DNA of 64,000 nucleotides from Acidimicrobiia bacterium (GTDB lineage Bacteria; Actinomycetota; Acidimicrobiia; Acidimicrobiales; CAIXPF01): assembly GCA_947476745.1 (NCBI GenBank), contig CANJRG010000006.1, positions 62,001-126,000 on the forward strand, written 5' to 3'. The notes beneath the pieces were generated by a model, which worked only from the letters and a program-made list of their open reading frames with translations, searched no databases and was not told the DNA's origin. Position 1 is the first letter of the stretch. Every line of letters starts with the position of its first letter. Positions 25,868 to 35,950 of this stretch are shown piece by piece. The translations under genes and the position numbers were made by a program.

Positions 25868-26587
25868 ATGCAACCGAGGACCGCCCACTGGTTCGAGCCC
25901 ATTGCCGAACATCTGGGCTCCGCATACCTCCGCTACTCGTTCACGATGGGCACCGAGCAGGAGGTGGACTTTCTCGTCGAGACGCTCGAGCTGGGGCCGC
26001 GGCAGCGGGTGCTCGACGTCGGCTGCGGTCCGGGCCGACACCTTCATGCCCTCCGACGTCGTGGCGTGGACGCTGTCGGCGTCGACATCTCGGCCCGGTT
26101 CGCGCAGCTCGCTGCACCGCACGCCGTGCGAGGCGATGCCCGCCGGTTGCCGGTGCGCAGCGAATCCTGCGACGCCGCTATCTCGTTGTGTCAGGGCGGG
26201 TTCGGTCTGCCCGATCCCACGCGGGCGCTGGCCGACGATCTGGCTGTGGTGACCGAGATGGCCCGGGTGCTGCGACCCGGAGGCCGACTGGCCCTCAGCG
26301 CCTTCTCCGCGTACTTCCAGGTCCGTCATCTGGAGGACGACCGGGACAGCTTCGATGCCGACACCGGGGTGAACCTCGAGCACACCGAGGTTCGCTCGGA
26401 GTCGGGCCGAACGCAGGCCGTCGAGCTGTGGACGGCGTGCTACACGCCACGCGAACTGCGCCTGCTGTGCCGCTCGGTCGGTCTCGCCGTCGACGCGATC
26501 TGGTCCGTGACGCCGGGCGACTACGCTGCCCGACCGCCCACGGTCGAGTTGCACGAGTTCTTGGTCCTCGCCACTAAGCCGGGATGA
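25868..26587 (+). CDS. SAM-dependent methyltransferase
   Basis: A 239-residue class I methyltransferase. VLDVGCGPGRHLHALRRRG is the SAM-binding loop, VGVDISARF the acidic strand end, and RVLRPGGRLALSAFS the usual post-motif II strand. A C-terminal YTPRELRLLCRSVGL resembles small-molecule methyltransferases. The substrate is unknown. It starts 13 bases after polA and may be transcribed with it. Confidence 0.8.
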   Translation: MQPRTAHWFEPIAEHLGSAYLRYSFTMGTEQEVDFLVETLELGPRQRVLDVGCGPGRHLHALRRRGVDAVGVDISARFAQLAAPHAVRGDARRLPVRSESCDAAISLCQGGFGLPDPTRALADDLAVVTEMARVLRPGGRLALSAFSAYFQVRHLEDDRDSFDADTGVNLEHTEVRSESGRTQAVELWTACYTPRELRLLCRSVGLAVDAIWSVTPGDYAARPPTVELHEFLVLATKPG

Positions 26588-26651
26588 TGGCGGTCGGCTC
26601 CGGGGGAGGGGGCCGCTGGGCACCGGCCCGTCAGGGGCTTGCCGGTACTGC

Positions 26652-26657
26652 TAGCCT
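26652..26657 (+). promoter_or_regulatory. -10 element of rpsA
   Basis: TAGCCT lies 67 bases before the GTG of rpsA, so this gene, unlike many neighbours, would have a 5' leader of about 60 bases. The leader may carry control of ribosomal protein synthesis, but no structure is convincing by eye. Confidence 0.4.
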
Positions 26658-26724
26658 CTGGAGGTGCGATGGGCATGCCTGTCGCTGTGGTGTCCCATCC
26701 CTCGAACAGAAGCCAACTCACATC

Positions 26725-28137
26725 GTGACCGAGCAGACCATCGACCGGCCCGACGAGGCCGCTCAATCCGCCGGCGGACCCGCCGGCATGGGTACCTTCG
26801 ACGACAGCGGCGAGTACCACCCCCGGCAGGTTACCGAGAACGACCTCGTCGGCATGTCCATGGAGGACGCCTACGCCTCCTCGATGGTTGAAGTCGAGGA
26901 CGGCCAGATCGTCCAAGGCACCGTCGTCAAAGTCGACCGCGATGAGGTTCTGCTCGACATCGGCTACAAGTCCGAAGGGGTGATCCCGAGCCGCGAGCTG
27001 TCGATCCGCAACGACGTCGACCCCTCCGAGGTCGTCAGCCTCGGTGAGCACGTCGAGGCCCTCGTGCTGCAGCGCGAGGACAAGGACGGCCGCCTGATCC
27101 TCTCCAAGAAGCGTGCTCAGTACGAGCGGGCCTGGGGCCAGATCGAGTCCATCAAGGAAAACGACGGATACGTGTCCGGACTCGTCATCGAGGTCGTCAA
27201 GGGCGGTCTCATCATCGACATCGGTCTACGCGGCTTCCTTCCTGCATCGCTGGTCGAATTGCGCCGGGTGCGTGACCTGCAGCCCTACGTCGGCCAAACG
27301 CTCGAGGCCAAGATCATCGAGCTCGACAAGAACCGCAACAACGTGGTGCTGTCCCGCCGGCTCTTCCTCGAGGAGACCCAGAAGGAGCAGCGCGAGGAGT
27401 TCCTCGCCAACCTCAAGCCCGGCGAGGTCCGCCTCGGCAAGGTGTCTTCGGTGGTCAACTTCGGCGCCTTCGTCGATCTCGGCGGCATGGACGGACTCAT
27501 CCACGTGTCCGAGCTGTCATGGAAGCATGTGGACCACCCGTCGCAGGTCGTGCAGGTCGGCGACGAGGTCGAGGTACAGGTACTTGAGGTCGATCTCGAC
27601 CGTGACCGCATCAGCCTGTCGTTGAAGGCCACCCAGCAAGATCCGTGGCAGGAGTTCGCCTCCAACCACCGGGTCGGCGAGCTGGTCTATGGCCGGGTGA
27701 CCAAGCTGGTGCCCTTCGGTGCGTTCGTCCAAGTCGGCGACGGCATCGAGGGTCTGGTCCACATCTCGGAGATGTCGGCCCACCACGTCGATCTGCCGGA
27801 GCAGGTCGTCACCCCCGCCGAGGAGTTGTGGGTCAAGATCATCGACCTCGACCTGCAGCGCCGCCGGATCAGTCTGTCGATCAAGCAGGCTGCCGAGGGC
27901 GGTGTCGTGGCTGCGGAGTACCAGGAGGCGTTCGGCGCCCACATGTACGACGACCAAGGCAACTACATCGGTCCGTCCTATGCCGAGGGTGAATACTCCT
28001 CCGAGGGCCAGGAGGCCTGGGGGGAGTACTACGCCGCTACCGATGAGGGTGAGGTGGCCGAGGACGGGGCGGTGGCCGAGGAGGCGGTGGCCGAGGAGGC
28101 GGTGGCCGAGGAGGCCGTGGCCGAAGAAGGGCAGTGA
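26725..28137 (+). CDS. rpsA: 30S ribosomal protein S1, four S1 domains
   Basis: A 470-residue protein with four S1 RNA-binding domains (about residues 60-125, 145-215, 230-300, 315-388), e.g. GQIVQGTVVKVDRDEVLLDIGYKSEG and VSSVVNFGAFVDLGGMDG within the 20-residue limit of each core. This is the actinobacterial short form; proteobacterial S1 has six. The tail is acidic and ends in tandem AVAEE units. GTG at 26725 is the first plausible start after the promoter; the frame upstream has no protein-like sequence. Confidence 0.95.
   Translation: MTEQTIDRPDEAAQSAGGPAGMGTFDDSGEYHPRQVTENDLVGMSMEDAYASSMVEVEDGQIVQGTVVKVDRDEVLLDIGYKSEGVIPSRELSIRNDVDPSEVVSLGEHVEALVLQREDKDGRLILSKKRAQYERAWGQIESIKENDGYVSGLVIEVVKGGLIIDIGLRGFLPASLVELRRVRDLQPYVGQTLEAKIIELDKNRNNVVLSRRLFLEETQKEQREEFLANLKPGEVRLGKVSSVVNFGAFVDLGGMDGLIHVSELSWKHVDHPSQVVQVGDEVEVQVLEVDLDRDRISLSLKATQQDPWQEFASNHRVGELVYGRVTKLVPFGAFVQVGDGIEGLVHISEMSAHHVDLPEQVVTPAEELWVKIIDLDLQRRRISLSIKQAAEGGVVAAEYQEAFGAHMYDDQGNYIGPSYAEGEYSSEGQEAWGEYYAATDEGEVAEDGAVAEEAVAEEAVAEEAVAEEGQ
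28066..28125 (+). repeat. 15-bp tandem repeat in the rpsA tail
   Basis: Four units of the type GAGGCGGTGGCCGAG, the first and last with changes, encode repeated EAVAE in the acidic tail. Such in-frame units can change number by slippage without breaking the gene. Confidence 0.8.
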
Positions 28138-28176
28138 GGGTTTTCCTTCGCTGACCGCCACGAGCGGAAAACGTCA

Positions 28177-28212
28177 GGTGCCGGGCCCATGGAGCCCGGC
28201 ACCGGTGTTTTT
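28177..28212 (+). terminator. Terminator of rpsA
   Basis: GGTGCCGGGC (28177-28186) and GCCCGGCACC (28194-28203) form a perfect ten-pair stem with a seven-base loop, followed by GGTGTTTTT. Confidence 0.9.
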
Positions 28213-28253
28213 CGACTGTTCCCGACGGCGCGTGCCGTTTGAGCAGACCCCGC

Positions 28254-28931
28254 TCAGATCCGGGGGCGGGTCCGGCGCTCGAGCTTGATGATGCCCATCC
28301 GCACCGCAAGCAGCACGGCTTCGGTGCGGTCTCGCACGTTGAGCTTCTGGTAGATCGAGGTGAGGTGGTTCTTGACCGTCTTCTGCGAGATGGTCAGTGT
28401 GCGGGCGACCTCGACGGTGGAGTTGCCGTTGGCGAAGTGCTGGAGGACTTCCTGCTCACGCTTGGTCAGGATCGGATCGCCGGGCTGGTTCGAGCCGAAG
28501 TAGGCGTCGAGTTGGGTCACCCGGTTGGCGTTGCGCTCGTTCTTGTCCGGACGGGGGAGCAGCACCTCGCCACGGGCCAGGGCCCGGACGGCGTCGGAGA
28601 TCTCCTTGGTGGAGGCGTTCTTGCAGACGTAGGCCATGGCGCCGGCATCGCTGGCGGCCTTGCGCATCTGCTCGTCGTCGTGCGCGGTGAGGACCATCAC
28701 CCGGGACTGGGGACGGGCCCGCACGATGCGGCGGATGGCCTCGAGGCCGTCGAGTTCGGGCAGCCCGATGTCCATCACGACCACGTCAGGTCGGTGCTCG
28801 AGGGTCAGGTTGACGGCGGACTTGCCGTCCTCCGCCTCCGCCACGATGGTGAAGCCCTGGTCGAGCAGGCTCGCCTTGAGCCCCTCGCGGATCAGCGGAT
28901 GATCATCGGCCAGCAGTAGTCGCAGTGCCAT
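28254..28931 (-). CDS. LuxR/NarL-type response regulator
   Basis: A 225-residue regulator. Receiver: LLADDHPLIREGL, Asp in DVVVMDIGLPELDG, Thr in VMVLTAHDD, Lys in AYVCKNAS. Output: LTKREQEVLQHFANGNSTVEVA and ISQKTVKNHLTSIYQKL, the LuxR helix-turn-helix. A full AAGGAGG stands seven bases before the ATG at 28931, one of the strongest ribosome sites in the window. No sensor kinase is adjacent, so its signal is unknown. Confidence 0.92.
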   Translation of the reverse strand: MALRLLLADDHPLIREGLKASLLDQGFTIVAEAEDGKSAVNLTLEHRPDVVVMDIGLPELDGLEAIRRIVRARPQSRVMVLTAHDDEQMRKAASDAGAMAYVCKNASTKEISDAVRALARGEVLLPRPDKNERNANRVTQLDAYFGSNQPGDPILTKREQEVLQHFANGNSTVEVARTLTISQKTVKNHLTSIYQKLNVRDRTEAVLLAVRMGIIKLERRTRPRI

Positions 28932-29049
28932 CGAACGCCTCCTTGGTCTGTATCCCGAGCGACGCATCCGTGCGTCACCCGCGGGGCTCGTGGCCCCGGA
29001 ACGTCATTCGTACCCGGCCAACTACGACGTGTAGGACCGGGACCTTGAG

Positions 29050-29073
29050 CCTGGTACCCGATCCGGGACCAGG
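29050..29073. terminator. Hairpin after the large membrane protein gene
   Basis: CCTGGT-A-CCCG and CGGG-ACCAGG form a stem with a single bulged base just beyond the 3' end of the minus-strand gene at 29134. There is no T tail, so termination is only a possibility. The 202-base interval 28932-29133 shows no gene. Confidence 0.35.
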
Positions 29074-29133
29074 TTCGTCAGGGTTGGTGACGTCGCGCTG
29101 TGCCCGCATCCCCCGATGAGGGAATGCCCGACG

Positions 29134-31311
29134 TCAGCGACGCCGCCGGGACGTGAGTCGTTCGGCCCCCATCACCAAGACCACCACCAGGGCGAGCCCG
29201 CACAGGAAGCTGCCAAAGGCCAGGTGAGGGGCCTCGAAGCGCAACTCCAGCCGGTGCGGCCCGGGTGTGGTCGCGACGCCGAGTCCCAGAGGACCCACCG
29301 GGACCACCTCGACTGGGGTCCCGTCCAACTGGGCCGTCCAACCCGGGTCCCACTGTTCGCTGACGACGACCCGACCGGCGTCGGGGGCACGGTAGGACAC
29401 CACCAGGTGCTCGGGTGCCGGCCGTTGCACCATCAGGTCGGTCAAGCCGCCTCTGGGGTCCTCGCCCCCGGCAGCCGGTTGCAGGCGGGCCGCTCCGTGC
29501 GCTGCGGGGTTCTCGAACACGGCGTCGTTCCCGTCCTCGAAGACCGGGTCCCCCCAGGCCGGCACGGCTTGCGTCGCCGGCCAGATCCCACGGTCGAGCA
29601 GTACCCAGCGCACCCCGAACCGGGCGAAGGTGTCCGGATCGAGCGGCAAGGCGAGCTGGCCCCGTGCCGGTGCCACCGGCAGGAACGGACTCTCGGCGAG
29701 CGGCGCGAAGGCATCGGCCCACTGCCGGGTGGCCTGGATGCCGCCGTCGTACCCGTCGGGTGAGGCCAGTCCGGCCCACACGTTGGCGTTCGGCCGCAAC
29801 GACGGCAACAGGGTGGCGAGGCCACTCACCTGGTCGTTGGTCAGGGCGAAGACCTTGCTGCCGACGCTGTCCCGGTGATCCCGTAGCCAGTCGACAGCGG
29901 GTGATGGGGTGGCGCTGATCAGATCGGCTCCGCTGAGGCCGCGAAGGGCGCTGTGCCGCTGGGCCAGTCCCAGTTCGCCCATCAGCAGCAGGGCCAGGAC
30001 GACCGTGGCGGTGGTGGCTTGGCGCACCGGCGCCGTGACCAGGAGCAGGCAGGCCGCGACCAGGCCCGCCCACAGCGCGATGGTGGCAGGTCCGGGGCCG
30101 GCGAAGGGACCGATGACCGACAGCGCCGCGGCTGCCAGCGTCGCACCGGCCAGCGCCAGGCAGATGCGTGGGGCGATGCGGGACCGTCGCAACAGGTCGA
30201 TGCCGATGCCTGCCAGTAACCCGGTGGCCAGCACGGCATCGGTCACCCAGCGGGCGGGGACCCGGGCCTGGTCGAAGCCGGGTACCACGGCGAAGAGCAC
30301 CCGGTAGGTCACCAGCCGTGGGCCGACCGCCAGCACCAGGCCGCCGGCGACGACCAGGCCCAGGGCGCCGACCGTCCACGGCCAACGTCGCGGCGCAGCG
30401 CGGCGCGCCACGACCAGGCCGAGGATGGCGACCGCGGCCAGCAGCGTTGCCACCACGCCTACGAAGGTCAGATTTTCGTAGCCGTTGGAGGTGGTGGTGT
30501 GCAGCGTCTGAAGAGGGTCGCCCAGCCAGGTGCCGGGCAAGTATTTCAGCTGCACCGAGTACGCCGGATCGGACACCGCTGCCAGATCTCGTCCGCCGGT
30601 GTTGGCCGAACGAGTGGCCAGCTCTGCCGCCGGCAGGAGTTGTGGCATGGCCAGCAGCACCCCGAGCACGCCTCCGGCCACGACCGGTCCGAGGCGACGC
30701 CACCAGCGGCGGCCGTGGTGGTCCGCCGCCCGGGCAAGCGCCCACACCGCGGCGAGGGGGAACAGGATATAGCCCATCTGGGCGTGGCCGGCCGTGGCAA
30801 TGGCCGCCACCACCAGCGCCAGCCCGGCAGTTGCCCGGGAGCGGCGCTCGCCGTCCTCGCCGATCGCCGCGTCGAGCGCGCCGAGCAGCCATGGCGCCCA
30901 GGCCAGGACCAGGATCTGTTCGAAGAACAGGGCCCGGACCATGACCATGCCCGAGCCCATCACGGCCACCGTCGCCACCAGCCCGGCCGGCGGCAGGAGG
31001 CGGAGGCGGCGCCGGGCGAGCCAGTACATCCCGGCGGCGAGCAGGACGAGGTGGAGGGCGACGAGCAGACCCCACGCCCGGTCGGGCTCGGCCCAGGCGA
31101 ACAGCCACTTGAGCGGGTACAGCGAGGCCGCGTTGATGTTGCCCACGTTGCTGACCCCGCCGTAGATGAACGGGTTCCACTGGGCGAGCCGGCCGTGGCG
31201 AACGGCGTCGAGGGCAAGAGCGAGGTTCGGCCCGGAGTAGGTGACGGTGTCGAAGCCGGTCACGAACCGACCCGGCTGAACCAACGGCCAGATCACCCAA
31301 AGGGTGAACAA
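29134..31311 (-). CDS. Large multi-pass membrane protein, YfhO-like
   Basis: A ~725-residue protein with about 12 hydrophobic segments in the first 470 residues and a soluble beta-rich C-terminal domain with a final membrane segment. GFDTVTYSGPNLALALDAVRHG and the loop FIYGGVSNVGN, then HAQMGYILFPL and GFDQARVPARWV, follow the pattern of the YfhO/GT-C-fold group, which is linked to lipid-carrier sugar transfer. TTG at 31311 is the first usable codon I see; the open frame runs further up without ATG or GTG, so the start is uncertain. It is divergent from the glycosyltransferase fusion. Confidence 0.65.
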   Translation of the reverse strand: MFTLWVIWPLVQPGRFVTGFDTVTYSGPNLALALDAVRHGRLAQWNPFIYGGVSNVGNINAASLYPLKWLFAWAEPDRAWGLLVALHLVLLAAGMYWLARRRLRLLPPAGLVATVAVMGSGMVMVRALFFEQILVLAWAPWLLGALDAAIGEDGERRSRATAGLALVVAAIATAGHAQMGYILFPLAAVWALARAADHHGRRWWRRLGPVVAGGVLGVLLAMPQLLPAAELATRSANTGGRDLAAVSDPAYSVQLKYLPGTWLGDPLQTLHTTTSNGYENLTFVGVVATLLAAVAILGLVVARRAAPRRWPWTVGALGLVVAGGLVLAVGPRLVTYRVLFAVVPGFDQARVPARWVTDAVLATGLLAGIGIDLLRRSRIAPRICLALAGATLAAAALSVIGPFAGPGPATIALWAGLVAACLLLVTAPVRQATTATVVLALLLMGELGLAQRHSALRGLSGADLISATPSPAVDWLRDHRDSVGSKVFALTNDQVSGLATLLPSLRPNANVWAGLASPDGYDGGIQATRQWADAFAPLAESPFLPVAPARGQLALPLDPDTFARFGVRWVLLDRGIWPATQAVPAWGDPVFEDGNDAVFENPAAHGAARLQPAAGGEDPRGGLTDLMVQRPAPEHLVVSYRAPDAGRVVVSEQWDPGWTAQLDGTPVEVVPVGPLGLGVATTPGPHRLELRFEAPHLAFGSFLCGLALVVVLVMGAERLTSRRRR

Positions 31312-31513
31312 CGCGACGCCGAGCGCCTCGGCTGCCGTCGCCCGGGACCACGACCTGGGCGGTTCGTTGACGGTGGGTTCGGAGGCGGTGTCGATGCAGG
31401 TCAGAGAGGCGAACTCTAGTGAGCGGGTCGGCCCGCGCCAGGAATCAGGGGGCCGCCTGGGGCCAGGCCGGGACCGCTCCAGGGGGGGTGGCGACGCGGA
31501 CCGCCGTGGCGCC

Positions 31514-31519
31514 TAAGCT
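31514..31519 (+). promoter_or_regulatory. -10 element of the glycosyltransferase fusion gene
   Basis: TAAGCT stands eight bases before the TTG start and supports TTG as the true initiation codon of a leaderless transcript. Confidence 0.5.
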
Positions 31520-31527
31520 TTGTTGCC

Positions 31528-33018
31528 TTGGAACCGAGACTTACCGTCGTGATACCGGTGTACAACGAGTTGGCGACCATCGACGAGGTCCTCGGGCGGG
31601 TCCTGGCCCAGCCGATCGTTCGGGAGGTCGTGGTCGTCGACGACTGCTCGAGCGATGGCACCCGCGACCGGCTCGCCCATATCGACGACCCTCGTGTCGT
31701 GGTGCGGGTGCAGCCGTTCAACCAGGGCAAGGGTGCGGCACTGCGGCGGGGGTTCGCCGAGGCGACGTCGGACTTCGTGATCGTCCAGGACGCCGACCTC
31801 GAGTACGACCCGTCCGACTACGCGTCCATCCTCGGACCGCTGCTCGACGGACGTGCCGACGTGGTTTACGGGTCGCGCTTCCTCAGCGGCGGCGCTCACC
31901 GGGTCCTCTATTACTGGCACTCGGTCGGCAACCGCGTCCTGACCACGGCCTCCAACATCCTCACCAACCTGAACCTGACCGACATGGAGACCTGCTACAA
32001 GGCCTTCCGACGTGAGGTCATCCAGTCGATCGAGATCTGCGAGGACCGCTTCGGCTTCGAGCCGGAGATCACCGCCAAGGTCGCCGCCGCTGGCTGGCGG
32101 GTGTACGAGGTCGGGGTGTCCTACAACGGGCGCACCTATGCCGAGGGCAAGAAGATCGGCTGGCGGGACGGGGTGCGGGCCATGTGGTGCATCGGCCGCT
32201 ACTCCCAGCCCGGTCAGCGTGTCACCCGCCGGGTGCAGCCCGAACCGGCGCCGTTGCCCTTCGACGATGCCGACGCGCAGATGGCCGAGGTGTTGCACTC
32301 CCTCGACGACGCCGACAACTACGCCGACTGGATCGCATCGCTGATCGAACCGTGGCGGGGGGAGCGGGTGGTCGAGATCGGTGCTGGTCAGGGCACGATC
32401 ACCGAGCGGTTGGCCCGGGGCGGCCGGGTGGTGGCGACGGAGCCGTCGGTGGTGGGTGCGGCCCGGCTCCAGGAGCGCTTCGCCGGCCGCGCCGGGGTCG
32501 AGGTCGAACAGGGCGATCTGGACGAGGTCGTCGATCGCCACGAGGCCGACACCTTCGTGTTGGTGAACGTGCTGGAGCACATCCCCGACGACGTGGCGGC
32601 CCTGCGTCGCATGCGCGAGCGGCTCGGTCCCGACGGTCGGGTGGTGCTGTTCGTGCCGGCGCTCGAGGCGCTGTACTCGAGGTTCGACGCCCGGGTCGGC
32701 CATCACCGTCGGTACAGCCGCGCCGGCCTGCGACGAGCGCTCGCCGCGGCCGGCCTCGAACCGGAGACGCTGCACTACGTGAACTCGGTCGGCGCCCTGG
32801 CCTGGCTGACCGTGGCCCGGCTGCTGGGCAAGGCGCCGACCGCGCGAGGCCCGACGCTGACCTACGACCGGGCCGTGGTGCCGGCCTTGCGGGCCATCGA
32901 GGCCCGCAAGCTCCCGCCGTTCGGGCAGTCGCTGTTCTGCGTCGCCCGGCCGGCAGCCCACGCCGACGCCCATGCCGGGCCCGGGCACGCGCCCGAGCCG
33001 GTGGTGGTGCTGCCATAA
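31528..33018 (+). CDS. Glycosyltransferase family 2 fused to a SAM methyltransferase
   Basis: A 496-residue fusion. Residues 1-~235 are GT2: [29 protein letters not shown], and the metal-binding [12 protein letters not shown], then YGSRFLSGG; the type resembles dolichyl/polyprenyl-phosphate sugar synthases but lacks the membrane tail. Residues ~265-470 are a class I methyltransferase: [49 protein letters not shown] single polypeptide could thus transfer a sugar and methylate the product or carrier. The acceptor is unknown; the YfhO-like membrane protein opposite may belong to the same glycan pathway. Confidence 0.85.
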   Translation: MEPRLTVVIPVYNELATIDEVLGRVLAQPIVREVVVVDDCSSDGTRDRLAHIDDPRVVVRVQPFNQGKGAALRRGFAEATSDFVIVQDADLEYDPSDYASILGPLLDGRADVVYGSRFLSGGAHRVLYYWHSVGNRVLTTASNILTNLNLTDMETCYKAFRREVIQSIEICEDRFGFEPEITAKVAAAGWRVYEVGVSYNGRTYAEGKKIGWRDGVRAMWCIGRYSQPGQRVTRRVQPEPAPLPFDDADAQMAEVLHSLDDADNYADWIASLIEPWRGERVVEIGAGQGTITERLARGGRVVATEPSVVGAARLQERFAGRAGVEVEQGDLDEVVDRHEADTFVLVNVLEHIPDDVAALRRMRERLGPDGRVVLFVPALEALYSRFDARVGHHRRYSRAGLRRALAAAGLEPETLHYVNSVGALAWLTVARLLGKAPTARGPTLTYDRAVVPALRAIEARKLPPFGQSLFCVARPAAHADAHAGPGHAPEPVVVLP

Positions 33019-33091
33019 TGCGCAACTCGGATCGACCGGGACGGCCGGTGTCGTCACGATGTCTGCCAACGAGAACGAGGAACGACCCACG

Positions 33092-33718
33092 ATGAAACTG
33101 TTTGCGCTGACCGGGGGAATCGGATCGGGGAAGTCCTCGGTCGCCAACCGCCTCACCGCGTTGGGCGCGGTGATCGTGGACTCGGACCTCATCGTGCGCG
33201 ACCTGCAACAGCCGGGCTCGCCGGTGCTCGCCGCGATGGCCGAACGGTTCGGTCCGTCGATCATCGACGAGGACGGCAACCTGATCCGGCCTGCGGTGGC
33301 CTCGATCGTCTTCAACGACAAGCACGCGCTCGCCGATCTCGGCAAGATCATGAAGCGGCCGATCCGGGTGGAGACCGACCGGCAGACCATGGCCGCGGCG
33401 GATGCCGGCAAGCCGGTGGTGCAGGACATCCCGTTGCTGGTGGAGACCCTCGAGGGCCGGCCCCCGTACTCCGGGATCATCGTGGTCGACATCGATCCCG
33501 AGCTGGCCGTGTCGCGGCTGATCAGCTTCCGCGGTTTCACCGAGGAGGACGCTCGGGCCCGCATCGCCAAGCAGTCGACGCGCGAGCAGCGGCTGGCCAT
33601 CGCCGGGTTCGTCGTGGACAACAGCGCAACCGAGCAGGATCTCGACAGCGAAGTGGCCCGCTGCTGGGAGTGGATGCAGGCCAGCCCCGAGGTCCCGGTC
33701 CCCACGACCGCCGACTGA
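33092..33718 (+). CDS. coaE: Dephospho-CoA kinase
   Basis: A 208-residue P-loop kinase: LTGGIGSGKSSVANRLTALG with Walker A, then VIVDSDLIVRDL, QDIPLLVET and VVDIDPELAVSRL. It phosphorylates dephospho-CoA in the last step of CoA synthesis. ATG at 33092 is used; the in-frame ATG at 33059 would add 11 residues not typical of the family. As in many actinobacteria it lies directly upstream of uvrB. Confidence 0.92.
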   Translation: MKLFALTGGIGSGKSSVANRLTALGAVIVDSDLIVRDLQQPGSPVLAAMAERFGPSIIDEDGNLIRPAVASIVFNDKHALADLGKIMKRPIRVETDRQTMAAADAGKPVVQDIPLLVETLEGRPPYSGIIVVDIDPELAVSRLISFRGFTEEDARARIAKQSTREQRLAIAGFVVDNSATEQDLDSEVARCWEWMQASPEVPVPTTAD

Positions 33719-33814
33719 CCGCGTCGGCTGCGGCCGGCTGAGCTCCGCCGCACCGGTCGGCGCCGGCGGGGAACCGCCGGTCGGCGGGGCGGGCCGCTGC
33801 CTAGCATGGGCGCC

Positions 33815-35854
33815 ATGCCCGCTTTCAAGGTGCACTCGGACTTCGCGCCGGCGGGGGACCAGCCCAAGGCCATCGCCGCCCTGACCGAGGGGGTGCAGCG
33901 CGGCGATCGGTTCCAGACGTTGTTGGGCATCACCGGGTCGGGAAAGAGCGCCACGATCGCCTGGACCATCGAGGCCGTGCAGAAGCCGACCCTGGTGCTC
34001 GCGCCCAACAAGAGCCTCGCAGCGCAGCTGGCCAACGAGTTCAAGGAGTTCTTCCCCGAGAACCGGGTCGAATACTTCGTCAGCTACTACGACTACTACC
34101 AGCCCGAGGCGTACATGCCGTCCTCGGACACCTACATCGAGAAGGACTCGACGGTCAACGACGAGATCGACCGCCTGCGGCATTCGGCCACCGAGGCGTT
34201 GCTGACCCGGCGGGACACCATCGTGGTCGCCTCGGTGTCGGCCATCTACGGCCTCGGTTCACCCGAGGAGTACCGCGAGAACCTGCTCATCGTCGAGGTC
34301 GGCCACAGCTACGACCAGCGTCACCTGCTGCGCAAGCTCGTCGACATGCGGTACGAGCGCAACGACATGAGCCTCGTACGGGGCAAGTTCCGGGTGCGGG
34401 GCGACACGCTGGAGATCCATGCCGCCTACGAGGAGTCGGTGATCCGGATCTCGATGTTCGGCGACGAGGTCGAGGAGATCACCATCGTCGACCCGTTGAC
34501 CGGGGAACGCCTCGCCAGCCAGTCCGAGATCGCCATTTTCCCGGCGACCCACTACGTGACCGGGGCGGAGCGCATGCAGCGGGCCATCACCCGAATCGAG
34601 CACGAACTGCAGGTGCGCCTGGCGTACTTCGAGGCGGAGGGCAAGCTGCTCGAGGCCCAGCGGCTGCGCATGCGCACCCAGTACGACCTCGAGATGATGG
34701 CCGAAGTCGGCTTCTGCTCCGGGATCGAGAACTACTCGGCCCCCATCGACGGCCGTGGCCCCGGCGAGGCGCCGAGCACCCTCATCGACTTCTTCCCCAA
34801 GGACTTCCTGATGGTGCTTGACGAGTCCCACCAGGCGGTGCCGCAGATCCACGGCCAATACGAGGGCGACCGTTCCCGCAAGTCGACCCTCATCGAGCAC
34901 GGATTCCGGCTGCCCTCGGCCGGCGACAACCGCCCGTTGCGCTTCGAGGAATGGGAGGACCGGCTCAACCAGTGCATCTTCATGTCGGCGACCCCCGCCG
35001 CCTACGAGATCCGCAAGTCCAACCAGGTGGTCGAACAGGTGGTCCGGCCCACCGGGCTCGTCGACCCCGAGATCGTGGTCAAGCCGACCAAGGGTCAGAT
35101 CGACGATCTGATCGAGCAGATCAACCGCGAGACCGGGTTGGGCAACCGGGTCCTGGTCACCACGCTGACGAAGAAGATGGCCGAGGATCTCACCGACTAC
35201 CTGCTCGAGCTCGGGGTCCGGGTGCGGTACCTGCACTCCAACATCGACACCATCGAACGCATCGAGATCCTGCGCGGGTTGCGCCTCGGCGACTTCGACG
35301 TACTGATCGGTATCAACCTGTTGCGGGAGGGCCTCGACCTGCCGGAGGTGACCCTGGTAGCCATCCTCGACGCCGACAAGGAAGGGTTCCTGCGCAGCGA
35401 GACATCACTGGTGCAGACCGTGGGTCGTGCGGCGCGGAACGTCGACGGCAGGGTGATCATGTACGCCGACCAGATCACCGCCTCGATGCGGCGCACCATC
35501 GACCTCACCCAGCGTCGCCGCAAGATGCAGCAGGAGTACAACATCGAGCACGGCATCAACCCGCAGACCGTGCGCAAAGCCGTGACGGACATCCTGGCCT
35601 ATCTCCGCAAGAGCGACACCGCCCCTGTGCCCGACAAGCTCGACACCAAGGCGATCCAGCGCGGACGTCAGGTTGCCAAGCGGCGTGACGAGGTGGCGGA
35701 CCTTCCCCACGCCGATCTCGAGCGGCTCATCCTCACCCTCGAGCAGGAGATGAACGAGGCCGCCGCCGACCTGCGTTTCGAGTATGCCGCCCGTCTCCGC
35801 GACGAGGTCAAGGAGCTGAAGCGGGAGCTGCGCGAGGTGAGCCAGCTGCGCTGA
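33815..35854 (+). CDS. uvrB: Excinuclease ABC subunit B
   Basis: A 679-residue helicase-like protein: Walker [14 protein letters not shown], damage-probing hairpin [15 protein letters not shown], motif [11 protein letters not shown], motif [11 protein letters not shown], and a C-terminal UVR motif near residue 635 for binding UvrC. TAGCAT at 33802-33807 overlaps the upstream ATG at 33806 and stands seven bases before ATG 33815, so the second ATG ([10 protein letters not shown]) is preferred. It verifies lesions handed over by UvrA. Confidence 0.97.
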   Translation: MPAFKVHSDFAPAGDQPKAIAALTEGVQRGDRFQTLLGITGSGKSATIAWTIEAVQKPTLVLAPNKSLAAQLANEFKEFFPENRVEYFVSYYDYYQPEAYMPSSDTYIEKDSTVNDEIDRLRHSATEALLTRRDTIVVASVSAIYGLGSPEEYRENLLIVEVGHSYDQRHLLRKLVDMRYERNDMSLVRGKFRVRGDTLEIHAAYEESVIRISMFGDEVEEITIVDPLTGERLASQSEIAIFPATHYVTGAERMQRAITRIEHELQVRLAYFEAEGKLLEAQRLRMRTQYDLEMMAEVGFCSGIENYSAPIDGRGPGEAPSTLIDFFPKDFLMVLDESHQAVPQIHGQYEGDRSRKSTLIEHGFRLPSAGDNRPLRFEEWEDRLNQCIFMSATPAAYEIRKSNQVVEQVVRPTGLVDPEIVVKPTKGQIDDLIEQINRETGLGNRVLVTTLTKKMAEDLTDYLLELGVRVRYLHSNIDTIERIEILRGLRLGDFDVLIGINLLREGLDLPEVTLVAILDADKEGFLRSETSLVQTVGRAARNVDGRVIMYADQITASMRRTIDLTQRRRKMQQEYNIEHGINPQTVRKAVTDILAYLRKSDTAPVPDKLDTKAIQRGRQVAKRRDEVADLPHADLERLILTLEQEMNEAAADLRFEYAARLRDEVKELKRELREVSQLR

Positions 35855-35950
35855 GGCCGGTTCCGTCCCCGGGGTGTGGCGGTGCTCGGGCGCTGAGGGG
35901 CGCGGCGGTAGGCTCGGGCGTTTCCCGGGTGGCGGAGGAGGATCTCACAC

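Noticed and set aside
28066-28125. CRISPR-like repeat array
   Set aside because: Units are contiguous, 15 bases long and in frame in the rpsA acidic tail; there are no spacers.
33806-33814. uvrB start at the first ATG (33806)
   Set aside because: That ATG overlaps the TAGCAT -10 hexamer; the next in-frame ATG gives the normal UvrB N-terminus.
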